Of a stretch of 34,923 nt of DNA, positions 16,881-24,991 are shown in pieces (within the stretch, counting starts at the first letter, position 1; every line of letters begins with the position of its first letter). Both the position numbers and the translations under genes were made by a program. Origin of the DNA: Actinomadura montaniterrae (GTDB lineage Bacteria; Actinomycetota; Actinomycetes; Streptosporangiales; Streptosporangiaceae); assembly GCF_008923365.1 (NCBI RefSeq), contig NZ_WBMR01000093.1:1-34923 (forward strand). The letters are read 5' to 3'. The notes beneath the pieces were generated by a model. It worked only from the letters and a program-made list of their open reading frames with translations, made no database searches and was not told the DNA's origin.

Positions 16881-17657
16881 TCAGGCGCCGCCGCCCTCGC
16901 GCTCCTGCCGGGCGGCCCGGCGGGCCTCCGCCTCCTGGAAGTCGAGCTTCTCGGCCTCCTCCGGCGTCGGCGCGGTACCGCCGAGATAGGCGGGCTGCCA
17001 CCACTTCTCGCCGGCCTTCGGGACGTCGGGGTACTCGCGCTGCGCCTTCTCCAGCAGCTCGGACATGCGGGCCTGCAGGTCCCGGGTGACCTGGTCGTAG
17101 TCGTCGCCGCGCTTGGGGTGCATCGGCTCGCCGACCAGGATCGTCACCGGGACGTTGCGCTGCAGCAGGCGGCGCTTGCGGCCCTTCGTCCACAGCCGCT
17201 GCGGGCCCCAGATCGCGATCGGGATCAGCGGGGTCTTGGACGCCACCGCCATCCGCACCGCGCCGCTCTTGATCTCCTTCACCGTGAAGGAGCGGCTGAT
17301 CGTCGCCTCCGCGAACACCCCGACGATCTCGCCGCCGCGCAGCGCCTTCAGCGCCGCCGCGTACGAGGAGGCGCCCGCCTCCCGGTCGACCGGGATGTGC
17401 TTCATCCCGCGCATCAGCGGCCCGCCGACCCGGTTGTCGAAGATCTCCTTCTTCGCCATGAACCGCACCAGCCGGCCGGCCGGGTGCGCGGCCAGGCCCG
17501 CGAAGATGAAGTCGAGGTAGCTGACGTGGTTGCTGACGAGCACGGCACCGCCGGTGCTGGGAATGTGTTCGGTCCCCTCCAGACGGAACTTGATGTTCAG
17601 GGCCTTGAACACGCCAAGAGCCGTCTTGATCACTGGCGGGTACACGCGTTCGGACAT
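16881..17657 (-). CDS. PlsC-type 1-acylglycerol-3-phosphate acyltransferase family protein
   Basis: Predicted 258-residue membrane-associated acyltransferase. It has the HX4D catalytic block NHVSYLD (His44, Asp49), FMAKKEIFDNRVGGPLMRGMKHIPVDR (acceptor-binding blocks), and GVFAEATISRSF in place of the usual FPEGTRS motif, so the canonical Glu-Gly is Glu-Ala. IPIAIWGPQRLW is the fourth conserved block. It ends in a charged tail rich in Glu/Arg/Ala. The expected reaction is transfer of an acyl group to lysophosphatidate or a related lipid at the membrane. I chose ATG 17657 (MSERVYPP); upstream in-frame starts at 17684 or 17828 give N-termini that do not look like the family. Confidence 0.88.
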   Translation of the reverse strand: MSERVYPPVIKTALGVFKALNIKFRLEGTEHIPSTGGAVLVSNHVSYLDFIFAGLAAHPAGRLVRFMAKKEIFDNRVGGPLMRGMKHIPVDREAGASSYAAALKALRGGEIVGVFAEATISRSFTVKEIKSGAVRMAVASKTPLIPIAIWGPQRLWTKGRKRRLLQRNVPVTILVGEPMHPKRGDDYDQVTRDLQARMSELLEKAQREYPDVPKAGEKWWQPAYLGGTAPTPEEAEKLDFQEAEARRAARQEREGGGA

Positions 17658-17787
17658 GTCAGCACCGTACTTGAGGTGCGCCATGATCAGCGAGTGCGGC
17701 GCCGGGATCGCGATGGATCCCACAAGCGGCCGGAACTCTGAGAAGGTGGGGTGTGACGTGATCCGCCGATGGTGAAGGGGGATGAGC

Positions 17788-18642
17788 ATGGAACCGTTGG
17801 ACGCGGCGGCGGACGTGCACGCGCTCATCCGCGACGTGCTCCCGGCGCTGGCGCCCAGCGCCTGGTTCGACTCCGGGACGTCCGAGGTGGTGCTGCCGCT
17901 CGGCCGGTCCGAGGCGCGCGCCTCCAGCTGGACGGTGCTGGAGCGGTGCGCCCGCGAGCCGCGCTCGGCGTGGCCGCAGGTGGTGGACGAGTGGGTCCGC
18001 GAGGTCGGCGACCGCGCGTTCCTCGCCGTCGGCGAGATGGAGCTGTTCGGCGACGTCCGCGAGCTGCTGCGGCTGCGGATCGTGCCGAAGCTCGCGCCCC
18101 GCGACCGGGAGGGCCTCGTCGTCGTCCCGGCCGGCGACCACTTCGACGCGATGGTGATGATCGAGCATCCGCGCTACGGCGGGCCGCTGACGAAGGCGCG
18201 GGCCGGCCTGCTCGGCCTGCACAAGCTCGGTTACGTGATGACGAACACCCATGACCGCGAGCTGTCGGACGTGTCGGTACACGACCAGCCCCTGCTGCCC
18301 GGCCGGAACGTCCGGGTGGTGGCCAAGCCGGGCAGCCGGTACGTGTCGGCGCTGCTCAGCGAGGTCGACCAGTTCCTCCCGGTGCCGAACGAGCACGGCG
18401 CGCTGGTCGGCGTCCCGTGCCACAGCACGCTGCTGCTGTACCCGATCACGTCCACGGCCGTCCGCGAGGTGCTCCCCGTCTTCGCCGACGTCGTCCGCGA
18501 GATGCACGCCGCCGCCGACGACCCGTGCGCCCCAGGCGTCTACTGGAGCCACGGCGAGCGCCGCCTGACCCCCCTCCCCGCCGACGCCCCCCACGAGGGC
18601 ACCGGCGAGTTCGCCACCCTCCTCCGCCGCCTGCCGTCTTGA
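17788..18642 (+). CDS. Conserved-looking protein of unknown function
   Basis: Predicted 284-residue soluble acidic protein that I do not recognise. It has no signal peptide or transmembrane segment. The middle contains IVPKLAPRDREGLVVVPAGDHFDAMVMIEH, followed by alternating beta/helix-like segments (NVRVVAKPGSRYVSALLSEVDQF; HGALVGVPCHSTLLLYPI). There is only a vague similarity in layout to DUF1444-type proteins, and I would not name it on that. Codon use and length indicate a real gene. ATG 17788 is preferred because GAAGGGG lies 7 nt upstream; ATG 17782 is too close to it. It is divergent from the PlsC-like gene and convergent with ung, with a hairpin array in between. Confidence 0.8.
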   Translation: MEPLDAAADVHALIRDVLPALAPSAWFDSGTSEVVLPLGRSEARASSWTVLERCAREPRSAWPQVVDEWVREVGDRAFLAVGEMELFGDVRELLRLRIVPKLAPRDREGLVVVPAGDHFDAMVMIEHPRYGGPLTKARAGLLGLHKLGYVMTNTHDRELSDVSVHDQPLLPGRNVRVVAKPGSRYVSALLSEVDQFLPVPNEHGALVGVPCHSTLLLYPITSTAVREVLPVFADVVREMHAAADDPCAPGVYWSHGERRLTPLPADAPHEGTGEFATLLRRLPS

Positions 18643-18680
18643 CCCAGGGGGGCGACCCCCTGGAACCCCCGTTGCGACGG
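18643..18680. repeat. Dispersed hairpin repeat in convergent gap, copy 2
   Basis: A hairpin of 8 bp with a 4-nt loop (18644-18651 with 18656-18663) begins directly after the stop of the unknown gene. The whole 38-nt block is the reverse complement of 12606-12642 with about 35 of 38 matching positions. It acts plausibly as a terminator for the plus-strand gene. Confidence 0.7.
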
Positions 18681-18732
18681 AGGACGCGTTTCCCGCTCCG
18701 CTGGCGCTCCGCGGGAAACGCGTCCTCCGTCG
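18675..18732. repeat. 21-bp perfect inverted repeat (large hairpin)
   Basis: Arms 18675-18695 and 18712-18732 are perfect reverse complements over 21 bp and enclose 16 nt. Each arm contains the palindrome ACGCGT. The hairpin lies between the convergent unknown gene and ung and overlaps the end of the dispersed repeat by its first six bases. It is far longer than a normal terminator stem. Confidence 0.85.
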
Positions 18733-18733
18733 T

Positions 18734-18781
18734 CGGGCAGGCCCGCTGCGCTCGCTGGCGCTCGCTCCGCGTGCCTGCCCG
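18734..18781. repeat. Second hairpin of the convergent-gap array
   Basis: CGGGCAGGC (18734-18742) pairs perfectly with GCCTGCCCG (18773-18781) around a 30-nt loop made of CGCTCGCTGGCGCTCGCT-like short repeats. Only one base separates it from the 21-bp inverted repeat. This is probably part of the same intergenic repeat or termination region of ung. Confidence 0.65.
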
Positions 18782-18828
18782 TGGCGGCGGCTGGGGTCCG
18801 GTCTTCCGTATGCGCGTTCAGCCGGCTC

Positions 18829-19506
18829 TTACGGGAGCTTCCAGTCGATGGGTTGGGCGCCCTGTTGTTCCAGGAGCTGGTTGGCGCGGCTGAAGGGGCG
18901 GGAGCCGAAGAAGCCGCTGTTCGCGGAGTAGGGGCTCGGGTGCGGCGACTCGATGCAGGGGACGTTGCCGAGCATCGGCTTGAGGTTGCGGGCGTCGCGG
19001 CCCCACAGGATCGCGACGAGGGGGCGGTCGCGGGCGGCGAGGGCGCGGATGGCCTGCTCGGTGACCTGCTCCCAGCCCTTGTCGCGGTGCGAGCCGGGCT
19101 TGCGCGGCATGACGGTGAGGGCCCTGTTCAGCAGCAGGACGCCGCGCTCGGCCCAGGGCGTCAGGTCGCCGCTGGACGGCTCGGGGTGGCCGAGGTCGTC
19201 GCAGTACTCGCGGAAGATGTTGACGAGGCTGGCGGGCAGCGGCCGGACGTCGGGGGCGACGGAGAAGCTGAGGCCGACCGGGTGGCCGGGGGTGGGGTAG
19301 GGGTCCTGCCCGACGATCAGCACCCGGACGTCGTCGAACGGCTGGGTGAAGGCGCGCAGGATGAGGTTCCCGGCGGGCAGGTAGCGGCGTCCGGCGGCGA
19401 CCTCGGCGCGCAGCCAGTCGCCGGCGGCGGCGATCGTCCCGGCGACGGGGGCGAGGGCCTGCGCCCAGCCGGCTTCGACGATCTCGGTGAGGGGGCGTGC
19501 CGTCAT
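18829..19506 (-). CDS. ung: Uracil-DNA glycosylase, family 1
   Basis: Predicted 225-residue base-excision-repair enzyme that removes uracil from DNA. The catalytic water-activating loop GQDPYPTPGHP (Asp68) and the Leu-loop HPSPYSANSGFFGSRPFSRAN (His189) are intact, as are the uracil-pocket segments GLSFSV and LLLNRALTVMPRKPGSHRDKGW and the beta strand VAILWGRDA. Length is normal for the family. The ATG at 19506 is the natural start (MTARPLTEIV). It converges with the unknown gene across the hairpin array and is divergent from the WS/DGAT gene 250 bp away. Confidence 0.96.
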   Translation of the reverse strand: MTARPLTEIVEAGWAQALAPVAGTIAAAGDWLRAEVAAGRRYLPAGNLILRAFTQPFDDVRVLIVGQDPYPTPGHPVGLSFSVAPDVRPLPASLVNIFREYCDDLGHPEPSSGDLTPWAERGVLLLNRALTVMPRKPGSHRDKGWEQVTEQAIRALAARDRPLVAILWGRDARNLKPMLGNVPCIESPHPSPYSANSGFFGSRPFSRANQLLEQQGAQPIDWKLP

Positions 19507-19530
19507 GGCGCATCAGCCTAGTGCGGTGAT

Positions 19531-19759
19531 CACCGGGCCCGCGGCCGAACCGTTTCTTGATCAGGCCTGTGAAGTTTCCTGACCACATAAGGACGGCGGA
19601 TCGGGAAAAGGTTTCCTGGTTGCCCGAATCGGCAGATGAACCGGGTGAAACGTCCCGTTAAGTCGGCGTTACTTCCCGCCGTGGAGCGTTGACGTTCCGC
19701 GTCCGCCGCCGAAACCTGGGAGGGCAGGCAAGTGCCGGACGAGCGGACGGGACGATCGG
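19531..19759. other. Divergent spacer between ung and WS/DGAT
   Basis: This spacer is AT-richer than its surroundings. Two related stretches, GTTTCCTGACCAC (about 19574) and GTTTCCTGGTTGCC (about 19609), form an imperfect direct repeat that could be a regulator site. TTGACG near 19690 could be a -35 but has no good -10. No gene is seen. Confidence 0.35.
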
Positions 19760-21217
19760 ATGACCCAGCTGACCAGCGTGGACGCCACATTCCTGAACGC
19801 AGAGATGGGCAACGTGCACGCCCACATCGCGGGCCTCGGGGTGCTCGACCCCGCGTCGTGCCCGGGCGGGCGGCTCACCACCGCGATGGTGGCGGGCCTG
19901 GTGCGCGACCGCGCCCACCTGGCCGCGCCGCTGCGGCGGCGGCTCGTCCGGGTGCCGCTCGGCCTGGACTTCCCGTACTGGGAGGACGACCCGGACTTCG
20001 CGCCGGAGAAGCACATCGTCGAGATCGGGCTGCCCGCGCCGGGTGACGACCGGCAGCTCGCCGACGCGGTCGCGATGCTGCACGAGCAGCCGCTCGACCG
20101 GTCCCGCCCGCTGTGGGAGATCGCCCTGATCCAGGGCCTGCGGGGCGGCCGCGTCGCCGTGTACGTGAAGGTGCACCACGCCGCGATCGACGGCGTGCTG
20201 GCGGCCGAGACGCTCGCCGCGCTGCTCGACCTGTCGCCCGAGCCCCGCGAGCTCCCGCCGGACGACGCCGCTCCCACGCGCGCCCCGAGCCCGGCGGCGA
20301 TGGTCGGGACGGGGCTGCTGCGGATGGCGGCGCACCCCGTCCGGTCGGCGCTGTCGCTCGCGCGGAGCGCCCCGTACCTGGACGAGATCCCCGGCCTCGC
20401 GTCCATCCCCGGCGTCGGGTCCGTGTCGGCGGCGATGCAGGCCGCGCTGCGCCGGCCGGAGGCGCCGCCGGTGCCGCGGGTCGCCGCGCCGCCCACCCCG
20501 TTCAACCGGCCGGTGGGACGGCGCCGCGCCGTCGCCTGCGGCGAGCTGCCGCTCGCGGACGTCAAGGAGATCCGGCGCGGGCTCGGCGGCAGCGTCAACG
20601 ACGTGGTCATGGCGCTGTGCGCGACGGCGCTGCGGCAGTGGCTGGACAAGCGCGGCGACCTGCCCGACGGCCCGCTGGTCGCGGGCGTGCCGGTGTCGCT
20701 GCGGCGCGCGGGCGGCGGCGGCCCCGGCGGCAACCAGGTGTCGATCATGAGCACGCCGCTCGCCACGCACATCCCCGACCCGGCCGAGCGGTACGCCGCC
20801 GTCCGGCGCGACATGGACCTCGTCAAGCGGCGGTTCACCGCGTCGGCGGGCGGCTGGGTGCGGGAGATGAGCGGGCTCCTGCCCGCTCCCGTCGCGGGCG
20901 CCGTCACCAAGTTCGCGCTGCAGGCCGCGTCGGCGGTGTCGCTGCGGCCGGTGAACCTCGTCGTGTCGAACGTCCCGGGCCCGCAGTTCCCGCTGTACCT
21001 GTGCGGTGCGCGGGTCGTCGGCTACTACCCGATCTCCGTGATCACCGACGTCAGCGGCGGCATGAACATCACGGTCTTCTCCTACGACGGCAAGGTGGAC
21101 GTCGGCATCGTCGCCTGCCGGGACCTCGTGCCCGACCCGTCGGAGATCATCGACCACCTCGACGACGCCCTGGACGAGTTGAGGGCGCTCAGCCGGCAGG
21201 CGCTCGGCGAGGGCTGA
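19760..21217 (+). CDS. Wax ester synthase/diacylglycerol acyltransferase (WS/DGAT)
   Basis: Predicted 485-residue bifunctional acyltransferase that makes triacylglycerol or wax esters from acyl-CoA at the cytoplasmic membrane. The catalytic motif HHAAIDG (139-145) is intact within VAVYVKVHHAAIDGV. Other family blocks are PLDRSRPLWEIALIQGL, GGSVNDVVMALCATALRQWL, VPVSLRR, NLVVSNVPGPQFPLYLCGA and the ITVFSYDGKVDVGIVACRD end. Length is typical of actinobacterial WS/DGAT proteins. ATG 19760 (MTQLTSVDATFL) fits the family start. A GGGAGGG at about 19720 sits instead in front of an unrelated GTG at 19732 in another frame. It converges with the next gene over 3 bp. Confidence 0.93.
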   Translation: MTQLTSVDATFLNAEMGNVHAHIAGLGVLDPASCPGGRLTTAMVAGLVRDRAHLAAPLRRRLVRVPLGLDFPYWEDDPDFAPEKHIVEIGLPAPGDDRQLADAVAMLHEQPLDRSRPLWEIALIQGLRGGRVAVYVKVHHAAIDGVLAAETLAALLDLSPEPRELPPDDAAPTRAPSPAAMVGTGLLRMAAHPVRSALSLARSAPYLDEIPGLASIPGVGSVSAAMQAALRRPEAPPVPRVAAPPTPFNRPVGRRRAVACGELPLADVKEIRRGLGGSVNDVVMALCATALRQWLDKRGDLPDGPLVAGVPVSLRRAGGGGPGGNQVSIMSTPLATHIPDPAERYAAVRRDMDLVKRRFTASAGGWVREMSGLLPAPVAGAVTKFALQAASAVSLRPVNLVVSNVPGPQFPLYLCGARVVGYYPISVITDVSGGMNITVFSYDGKVDVGIVACRDLVPDPSEIIDHLDDALDELRALSRQALGEG

Positions 21218-21220
21218 CGG

Positions 21221-22222
21221 TCAGGCTTGGATGCCCAGGGCGGTACGGTGCCGGCGGGCCAGGGCGAGTGCGGCGGCGCCGGCGGGCTGCATCGGTTCCG
21301 GAACGGGGCCGTCGAACGCGGCCGTGGACACGCGGCCCTCGTCGTTGACGGCGACGAGGCCTCCGAACAGTTCCGTGAAGGCCGCGTCGTCCATCACGAC
21401 GGCGGTGAGGAGGTCGAGCGCGAACGTCAGCGGGTCCACGCCGAGGCCGAGGAAATAGGCGCGGATACGGCGCTCATTGCGCGCGCGGGTCATCGTCCGG
21501 TGGAAAGGCCATTCCTCCTGGACGAAATCGTCGCCGTAGTCCTCGTCCATTCCGAGCAGTTCCTCGGCGTATTCGCGGACCATGCAGCGCCACAGGTCGA
21601 GGTCCGCGCGCTCGTCCGCCAAAGGCTGGAAGACGCCGACCGGCATCACCTGGTGCAGGCCGCCGGCGTGCGCGACCTTCGCCGGGTCCCGCCAGTGCAG
21701 GACGTACGCGCCGGACACCGTGACCGTCAGCGTGGTGATCGCGCACAGCGCCGTCCGGCGCCGCAGGTCGCGCGGGTCGCCGACGCGTTCCCGCAGGGCG
21801 GCGCGGCCGGCGGCCAGCTCGTGCGCGGCGGCCTCGCCGACGTTCACGCCGTCGAAGTAGCGGCCGGGGCCGAACCGCAGCACCGGAGGGGCGGCGGCGA
21901 GCAGGCGGTAGCTCGGCCGGTCGTCGAAGATCCGCGGCGGGGCGAGCGCGGCCATGGCCTCGGCGTAGGTGCGGTAGCCGTCCGGGAGCCCGTCGGACGG
22001 CGCGGCGACGGCGGGCGGACCGGGTTCGGGGTCCCACTCCAGCCGGACGTCCTCCAGCGGGAGCGGGGCGTCCGGGATCCACTCCTCGCGGCACATCAGC
22101 CGGGTGCCCGCGACGCGCGGGACGCCGGGGTAGAGGTCGTCGCTCGCGATCCGGCCGAGGCGGTCGCGCTCGGCGTTCAGCCGTGCCCGCTCGGCTCTCC
22201 ACCGTTCCTCGTCAGCGTTCAT
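21221..22222 (-). CDS. Uncharacterised protein with Nudix-like segment
   Basis: Predicted 333-residue soluble protein. A charged N-terminal helix (Arg/Glu-rich, residues 5-25) precedes a region with many short conserved-looking motifs. Around residues 187-224 the stretch GGLHQVMPVGVFQP followed by MVREYAEELLG resembles a Nudix fold: a G-x-x-H strand, then a helix close to REUxEExGU but with one extra residue between EE and G. The residues needed for metal binding are therefore partly present and the hydrolase activity is doubtful. ATG 22222 is taken; GTG 22228 is an alternative. It converges almost end-to-end with the WS/DGAT gene. Confidence 0.75.
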   Translation of the reverse strand: MNADEERWRAERARLNAERDRLGRIASDDLYPGVPRVAGTRLMCREEWIPDAPLPLEDVRLEWDPEPGPPAVAAPSDGLPDGYRTYAEAMAALAPPRIFDDRPSYRLLAAAPPVLRFGPGRYFDGVNVGEAAAHELAAGRAALRERVGDPRDLRRRTALCAITTLTVTVSGAYVLHWRDPAKVAHAGGLHQVMPVGVFQPLADERADLDLWRCMVREYAEELLGMDEDYGDDFVQEEWPFHRTMTRARNERRIRAYFLGLGVDPLTFALDLLTAVVMDDAAFTELFGGLVAVNDEGRVSTAAFDGPVPEPMQPAGAAALALARRHRTALGIQA

Positions 22223-22286
22223 CAGCACCGACCGTAGGCCATCGGGGACCGCCGGGTCCGGGGCCGGGCCATCGGGGAACGTGACC

Positions 22287-22299
22287 TAAAGTAACTTTA
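22287..22299. promoter_or_regulatory. Palindrome overlapping a putative leaderless promoter
   Basis: TAAAGTAACTTTA is a perfect 6-bp inverted repeat with a single central base, ending one base before the GTG start of the MFS gene. Its left half TAAAGT fits a TAnnnT -10 box placed 8 nt before the GTG, which has no ribosome-binding site. Transcription may therefore start at the GTG itself, and a regulator bound to the palindrome would block it. Confidence 0.5.
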
Positions 22300-22300
22300 C

Positions 22301-23599
22301 GTGCAGACCGCCCAAAGTATCGAAAACCCCCTGGAGCCCCTGGAGAAGCGGAGCGCGGCACCCCTCGCCTGGGCGCTGTGGGGAGTGGGCGTCCTCGCCT
22401 ACGTCGTGGCGGTCCTGCACCGGACGTCCTTCGGCGTCGCCGGCGTCGACGCCGTCCACCGCTTCGGCGCGTCCGCCGGCATGCTCGCCTCCTTCACCGT
22501 CCTCCAGCTCCTCGTGTACGCGGGCCTCCAGATCCCCGTCGGCCTGCTGCTGGACCGCGTCGGCCCGCGCTGGATGATCGCCGGCGGCGCGCTGCTGATG
22601 GCCGCCGGGCAGGCGCTGATGGCCGTCTCCACCTCCGTCGGCACCGCCGTCGCCGCCCGCGTCCTGGTCGGCGCCGGCGACGCGATGACCTTCATCAGCG
22701 TGCTGTCGATCGTCGCCACCTGGTTCCCCGGCCGGCAGGCCCCCGTCGTCACCCAGCTCACCGGCCTGCTCGGCCAGCTCGGCCAGGTGCTCAGCGCCGT
22801 CCCGCTCGTCGCGCTGCTGCACGGCCCCGGCTGGACCGCCGCGTTCGGCTCCGCCGCCGCCCTCGGCGTCCTCGTCGGCGTGCTGGCCGTCGCCGTGCTG
22901 CGCGACTCCGCGCCCGGCGCCGTCCGCACCGCGTCCCCGCCGCTGCGCCAGGTCGGCCGCGACCTCCGCGCCGCCTTCCGGCACCCGGGCACCCGCCTCG
23001 GCCTCTGGACGCACTTCGTCACCCAGTTCTCGTCCAACACGTTCGCGCTCATGTGGGGCTACCCGTACCTGGTGTCCGGCCAGGGCATGCGGCCCTCCGC
23101 CGCGTCCGCCCTGCTCACCCTGTTCGTGCTGGCCAACGTCGTCTCCGGGCCGTTCGTCGGGCGGCTCGTCGCCCGCTACCCGCTGCGCCGGTCGCGGCTC
23201 GTCCTCGGCATCGTCGCGACCAACGCCGGCGCCTGGGCCGCGGTCCTCGCCTGGCCGCCGCCCGCCCCGTCCTGGCTGCTGGTCCTGCTGGTGGTGTGCG
23301 TCGCGCTCGGCGGCCCCGGCGCCATGATCGGCTTCGACTACGCGCGGACCTTCAACCCGCCCGCCCGGCAGGGCACCGCCACCGGCATCGTCAACGTCGG
23401 CGGCTTCGTCGCGGCTCTGATCACGATCCTGCTGATCGGCTTCGTGCTGGACGCCCTGTCGCCCGGCAAGGAGTTCACCCCGTCCGCCTTCCGCGCCGCC
23501 TGGACCGTCCAGGTCCTCATCTGGACGGTCGGCGTCGCCGGCGTGCTGCGCACCCGCCACCTGACCCGCCGCCACATCGCCCTCTCCGAAAGCCGATAA
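22301..23599 (+). CDS. MFS transporter
   Basis: Predicted 432-residue major-facilitator transporter with about 12 hydrophobic helices. After a short charged N-terminus, helix 1 begins at about residue 23. LHRTSFGVAGVDAVHRFGASAGMLASF and GLQIPVGLLLDRVGPRWMIAGG correspond to helices 1-2 with the loop 2-3 motif A (D-R-V-G-x-R). RVLVGAGDAMTFISVL is the helix 4 motif B-like region. The pattern resembles the nitrate/hexose-type permeases of actinomycetes, but the substrate cannot be assigned. The GTG at 22301 directly follows a palindrome, and the mRNA is probably leaderless. It stands alone between an unrelated minus-strand gene and the SAV_915-like gene. Confidence 0.9.
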   Translation: MQTAQSIENPLEPLEKRSAAPLAWALWGVGVLAYVVAVLHRTSFGVAGVDAVHRFGASAGMLASFTVLQLLVYAGLQIPVGLLLDRVGPRWMIAGGALLMAAGQALMAVSTSVGTAVAARVLVGAGDAMTFISVLSIVATWFPGRQAPVVTQLTGLLGQLGQVLSAVPLVALLHGPGWTAAFGSAAALGVLVGVLAVAVLRDSAPGAVRTASPPLRQVGRDLRAAFRHPGTRLGLWTHFVTQFSSNTFALMWGYPYLVSGQGMRPSAASALLTLFVLANVVSGPFVGRLVARYPLRRSRLVLGIVATNAGAWAAVLAWPPPAPSWLLVLLVVCVALGGPGAMIGFDYARTFNPPARQGTATGIVNVGGFVAALITILLIGFVLDALSPGKEFTPSAFRAAWTVQVLIWTVGVAGVLRTRHLTRRHIALSESR

Positions 23600-23662
23600 A
23601 GGCGCCGGAAAAGCCATTCCCCGCGCGACCGTAAATGCGCCGTCCGTGCGGTCAGATATGCG

Positions 23663-23693
23663 TTGACGCTCGGTGGACGCGGATGTGTAGAGT
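23663..23693 (+). promoter_or_regulatory. Putative sigma-70-type promoter
   Basis: TTGACG (23663-23668) is followed after 19 bp by TAGAGT (23688-23693); an alternative -10, TGTAGA, gives a 17-bp spacer. It lies about 40 bp before the GTG of the SseB/SAV_915-like gene and is one of the few consensus-like -35 boxes in the window. Confidence 0.45.
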
Positions 23694-23730
23694 TGATCTG
23701 TTTTGATCGGCGACCGCAGGGAGGCACCGG

Positions 23731-24033
23731 GTGGCGGACGGGCAGGACGGCGGCACGGCCGCCTGGACAAAGGTCGTGTACGTGCCCTCCCGCCGTTTCC
23801 AGCAAGGCGACGCCTTGGCCGAATTCGCGCTGAGCCGGTTCGAGGACGGCCGCCGCGTCCTGCCCATGTACTCCTCCCTCGAGCTCCTCGTCGCCGGCTG
23901 CGGCGAGGACCAGCCCTGGGTCGCCGTCCAGCTCCGCGCCCCCGAGGGCGTCGAGGAACTCGCCGAGCTCGCCGGCGCCGACGTCGTGCTGTGGGACGTC
24001 GACTTCACCCAGATGGACGGCGACGCCCCATGA
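23731..24033 (+). CDS. SseB/SAV_915-like small protein
   Basis: Predicted 100-residue soluble protein. The pattern VVYVPSRRFQQGD, then ALSRFEDGRRVLPMYSSLELLVAGCGEDQPWVAV and VVLWDVDF fits the small SseB N-terminal/SAV_915-type family of actinomycetes, whose function is not established. The GTG at 23731 is supported by AGGGAGG about 6 nt upstream. A promoter-like TTGACG/TAGAGT pair precedes it. It converges with the dimethylargininase-like gene, with a GC-rich 9-bp inverted repeat (24068-24076 with 24091-24099) in the gap. Confidence 0.8.
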   Translation: MADGQDGGTAAWTKVVYVPSRRFQQGDALAEFALSRFEDGRRVLPMYSSLELLVAGCGEDQPWVAVQLRAPEGVEELAELAGADVVLWDVDFTQMDGDAP

Positions 24034-24067
24034 CCGGCGAGGCCCCATGATCGGCGGCGGCATCGGT

Positions 24068-24099
24068 CCCGGCGGCACCGGGGAGGCGGCGCCGCCGGG
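24068..24099. terminator. Putative bidirectional terminator hairpin
   Basis: CCCGGCGGC (24068-24076) and GCCGCCGGG (24091-24099) form a 9-bp perfect stem with a 14-nt loop in the short gap between two convergent genes. No U-tract is present. Confidence 0.5.
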
Positions 24100-24107
24100 C
24101 GGGTGCG

Positions 24108-24950
24108 TCAGGGGCGCAGCTCCAGCGTGCAGCACTTGGGGCCGCCGCCCGCCTTGCGGAGCTCGGACAGGTCCACCGGGACGGGCTCGTACCCGTGGTC
24201 GCGCAGCGTGCCGATGAGGCCGGTGGCCTCGGCGTTGATGACGACGTTGCGGCCGTCGCAGACGGCGTTGAGGCCGAGCACGGCCGCGTCCGCCTCGTCG
24301 GCGATGACGGCCTCCGGGAAGAGCCGTTCGAGCACCGCGCGGCTGCCGGGGGAGAATGCGCCCGGGAAGTAGGCGACGTTGGAGCCGCCGAGCGGGAACA
24401 GCGCGGTGTCCAGGTGGTAGAAGCGCGGGTCGATCAGCCGCAGCGTCACCACCGGGCGGCCGAGGAACTCCTGCGCCTCCTGGTGGGCGGCGATGTCGGT
24501 GCGGAAGCCCGTCCCGGCGAGGATGACGTGGTCGAGGGTGAGGAAGTCGCCCTCGCCCTCGTTGGTGTGCTCGGGCAGGAGGACGTCCGGGAAGCCGTTC
24601 TTGCGGAGCCAGTCGGCGTAGGCGGGGCCTTCCGCGGCGCGTTCGGGGAAGGTGAACTTCGCCCCGTACGCGCGCCCGCCGACGACGAGGGCGCCGTTCG
24701 CGGCGAAGACCATGTCGGGCAGGCCCTCGATCGGGTCGATGAGGCTGACCTCGTGGCCGAGGGCGCGGTAGGCGGCGAGGAGCGCCTCCCACTGCGCGAC
24801 GGCCCGCCCCGCGTCCGCGCCGGCGGCCGGGTCCATCCACGGGTTGATCGCGTAGGTCACGGCGAAGTGCTCGGGACGGCACATCAGGTAGTGCCGCCGA
24901 ACCGCGCTCCGCCGCGGGGTGCTCGGCTCCGTTGTCGGCATCACGGTCAT
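24108..24950 (-). CDS. ddaH: Dimethylargininase-like (DDAH) amidinotransferase-superfamily enzyme
   Basis: Predicted 280-residue guanidino-modifying hydrolase. Landmarks: HFAVTYAINPWMDP near the N-terminus, LPDMVFAANGALV, EHTNEGEGDFL, the catalytic histidine block DPRFYHLDTALFPLGG (His179), and the C-terminal nucleophile in GGGPKCCTLEL (Cys273 or Cys274). The fold hydrolyses methylarginine to citrulline plus methylamine; related actinobacterial proteins may act on arginine or ornithine, so the exact substrate is open. ATG 24950 has GGAG 6 nt upstream. A likely promoter (TTGGAA, 17 bp, TAGGCT on the minus strand) precedes it. The upstream same-strand TetR gene may regulate it. Confidence 0.88.
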   Translation of the reverse strand: MTVMPTTEPSTPRRSAVRRHYLMCRPEHFAVTYAINPWMDPAAGADAGRAVAQWEALLAAYRALGHEVSLIDPIEGLPDMVFAANGALVVGGRAYGAKFTFPERAAEGPAYADWLRKNGFPDVLLPEHTNEGEGDFLTLDHVILAGTGFRTDIAAHQEAQEFLGRPVVTLRLIDPRFYHLDTALFPLGGSNVAYFPGAFSPGSRAVLERLFPEAVIADEADAAVLGLNAVCDGRNVVINAEATGLIGTLRDHGYEPVPVDLSELRKAGGGPKCCTLELRP

Positions 24951-24991
24951 GCTCGTCTCCTGGGGCTTCCAAAAGGACTCGACTGAGCGAA

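Noticed and set aside
19732..20046. GTG frame at 19732 preceded by GGGAGGG
   Set aside because: Despite the good ribosome-binding site, the frame yields Arg/Pro-rich sequence overlapping WS/DGAT in another register. A short leader cannot be excluded but is unsupported.
22286..23770. 494-codon minus-strand frame opposite the MFS transporter
   Set aside because: It is a Gly/Asp/Gln-rich shadow frame; the plus frame has 12 hydrophobic helices.
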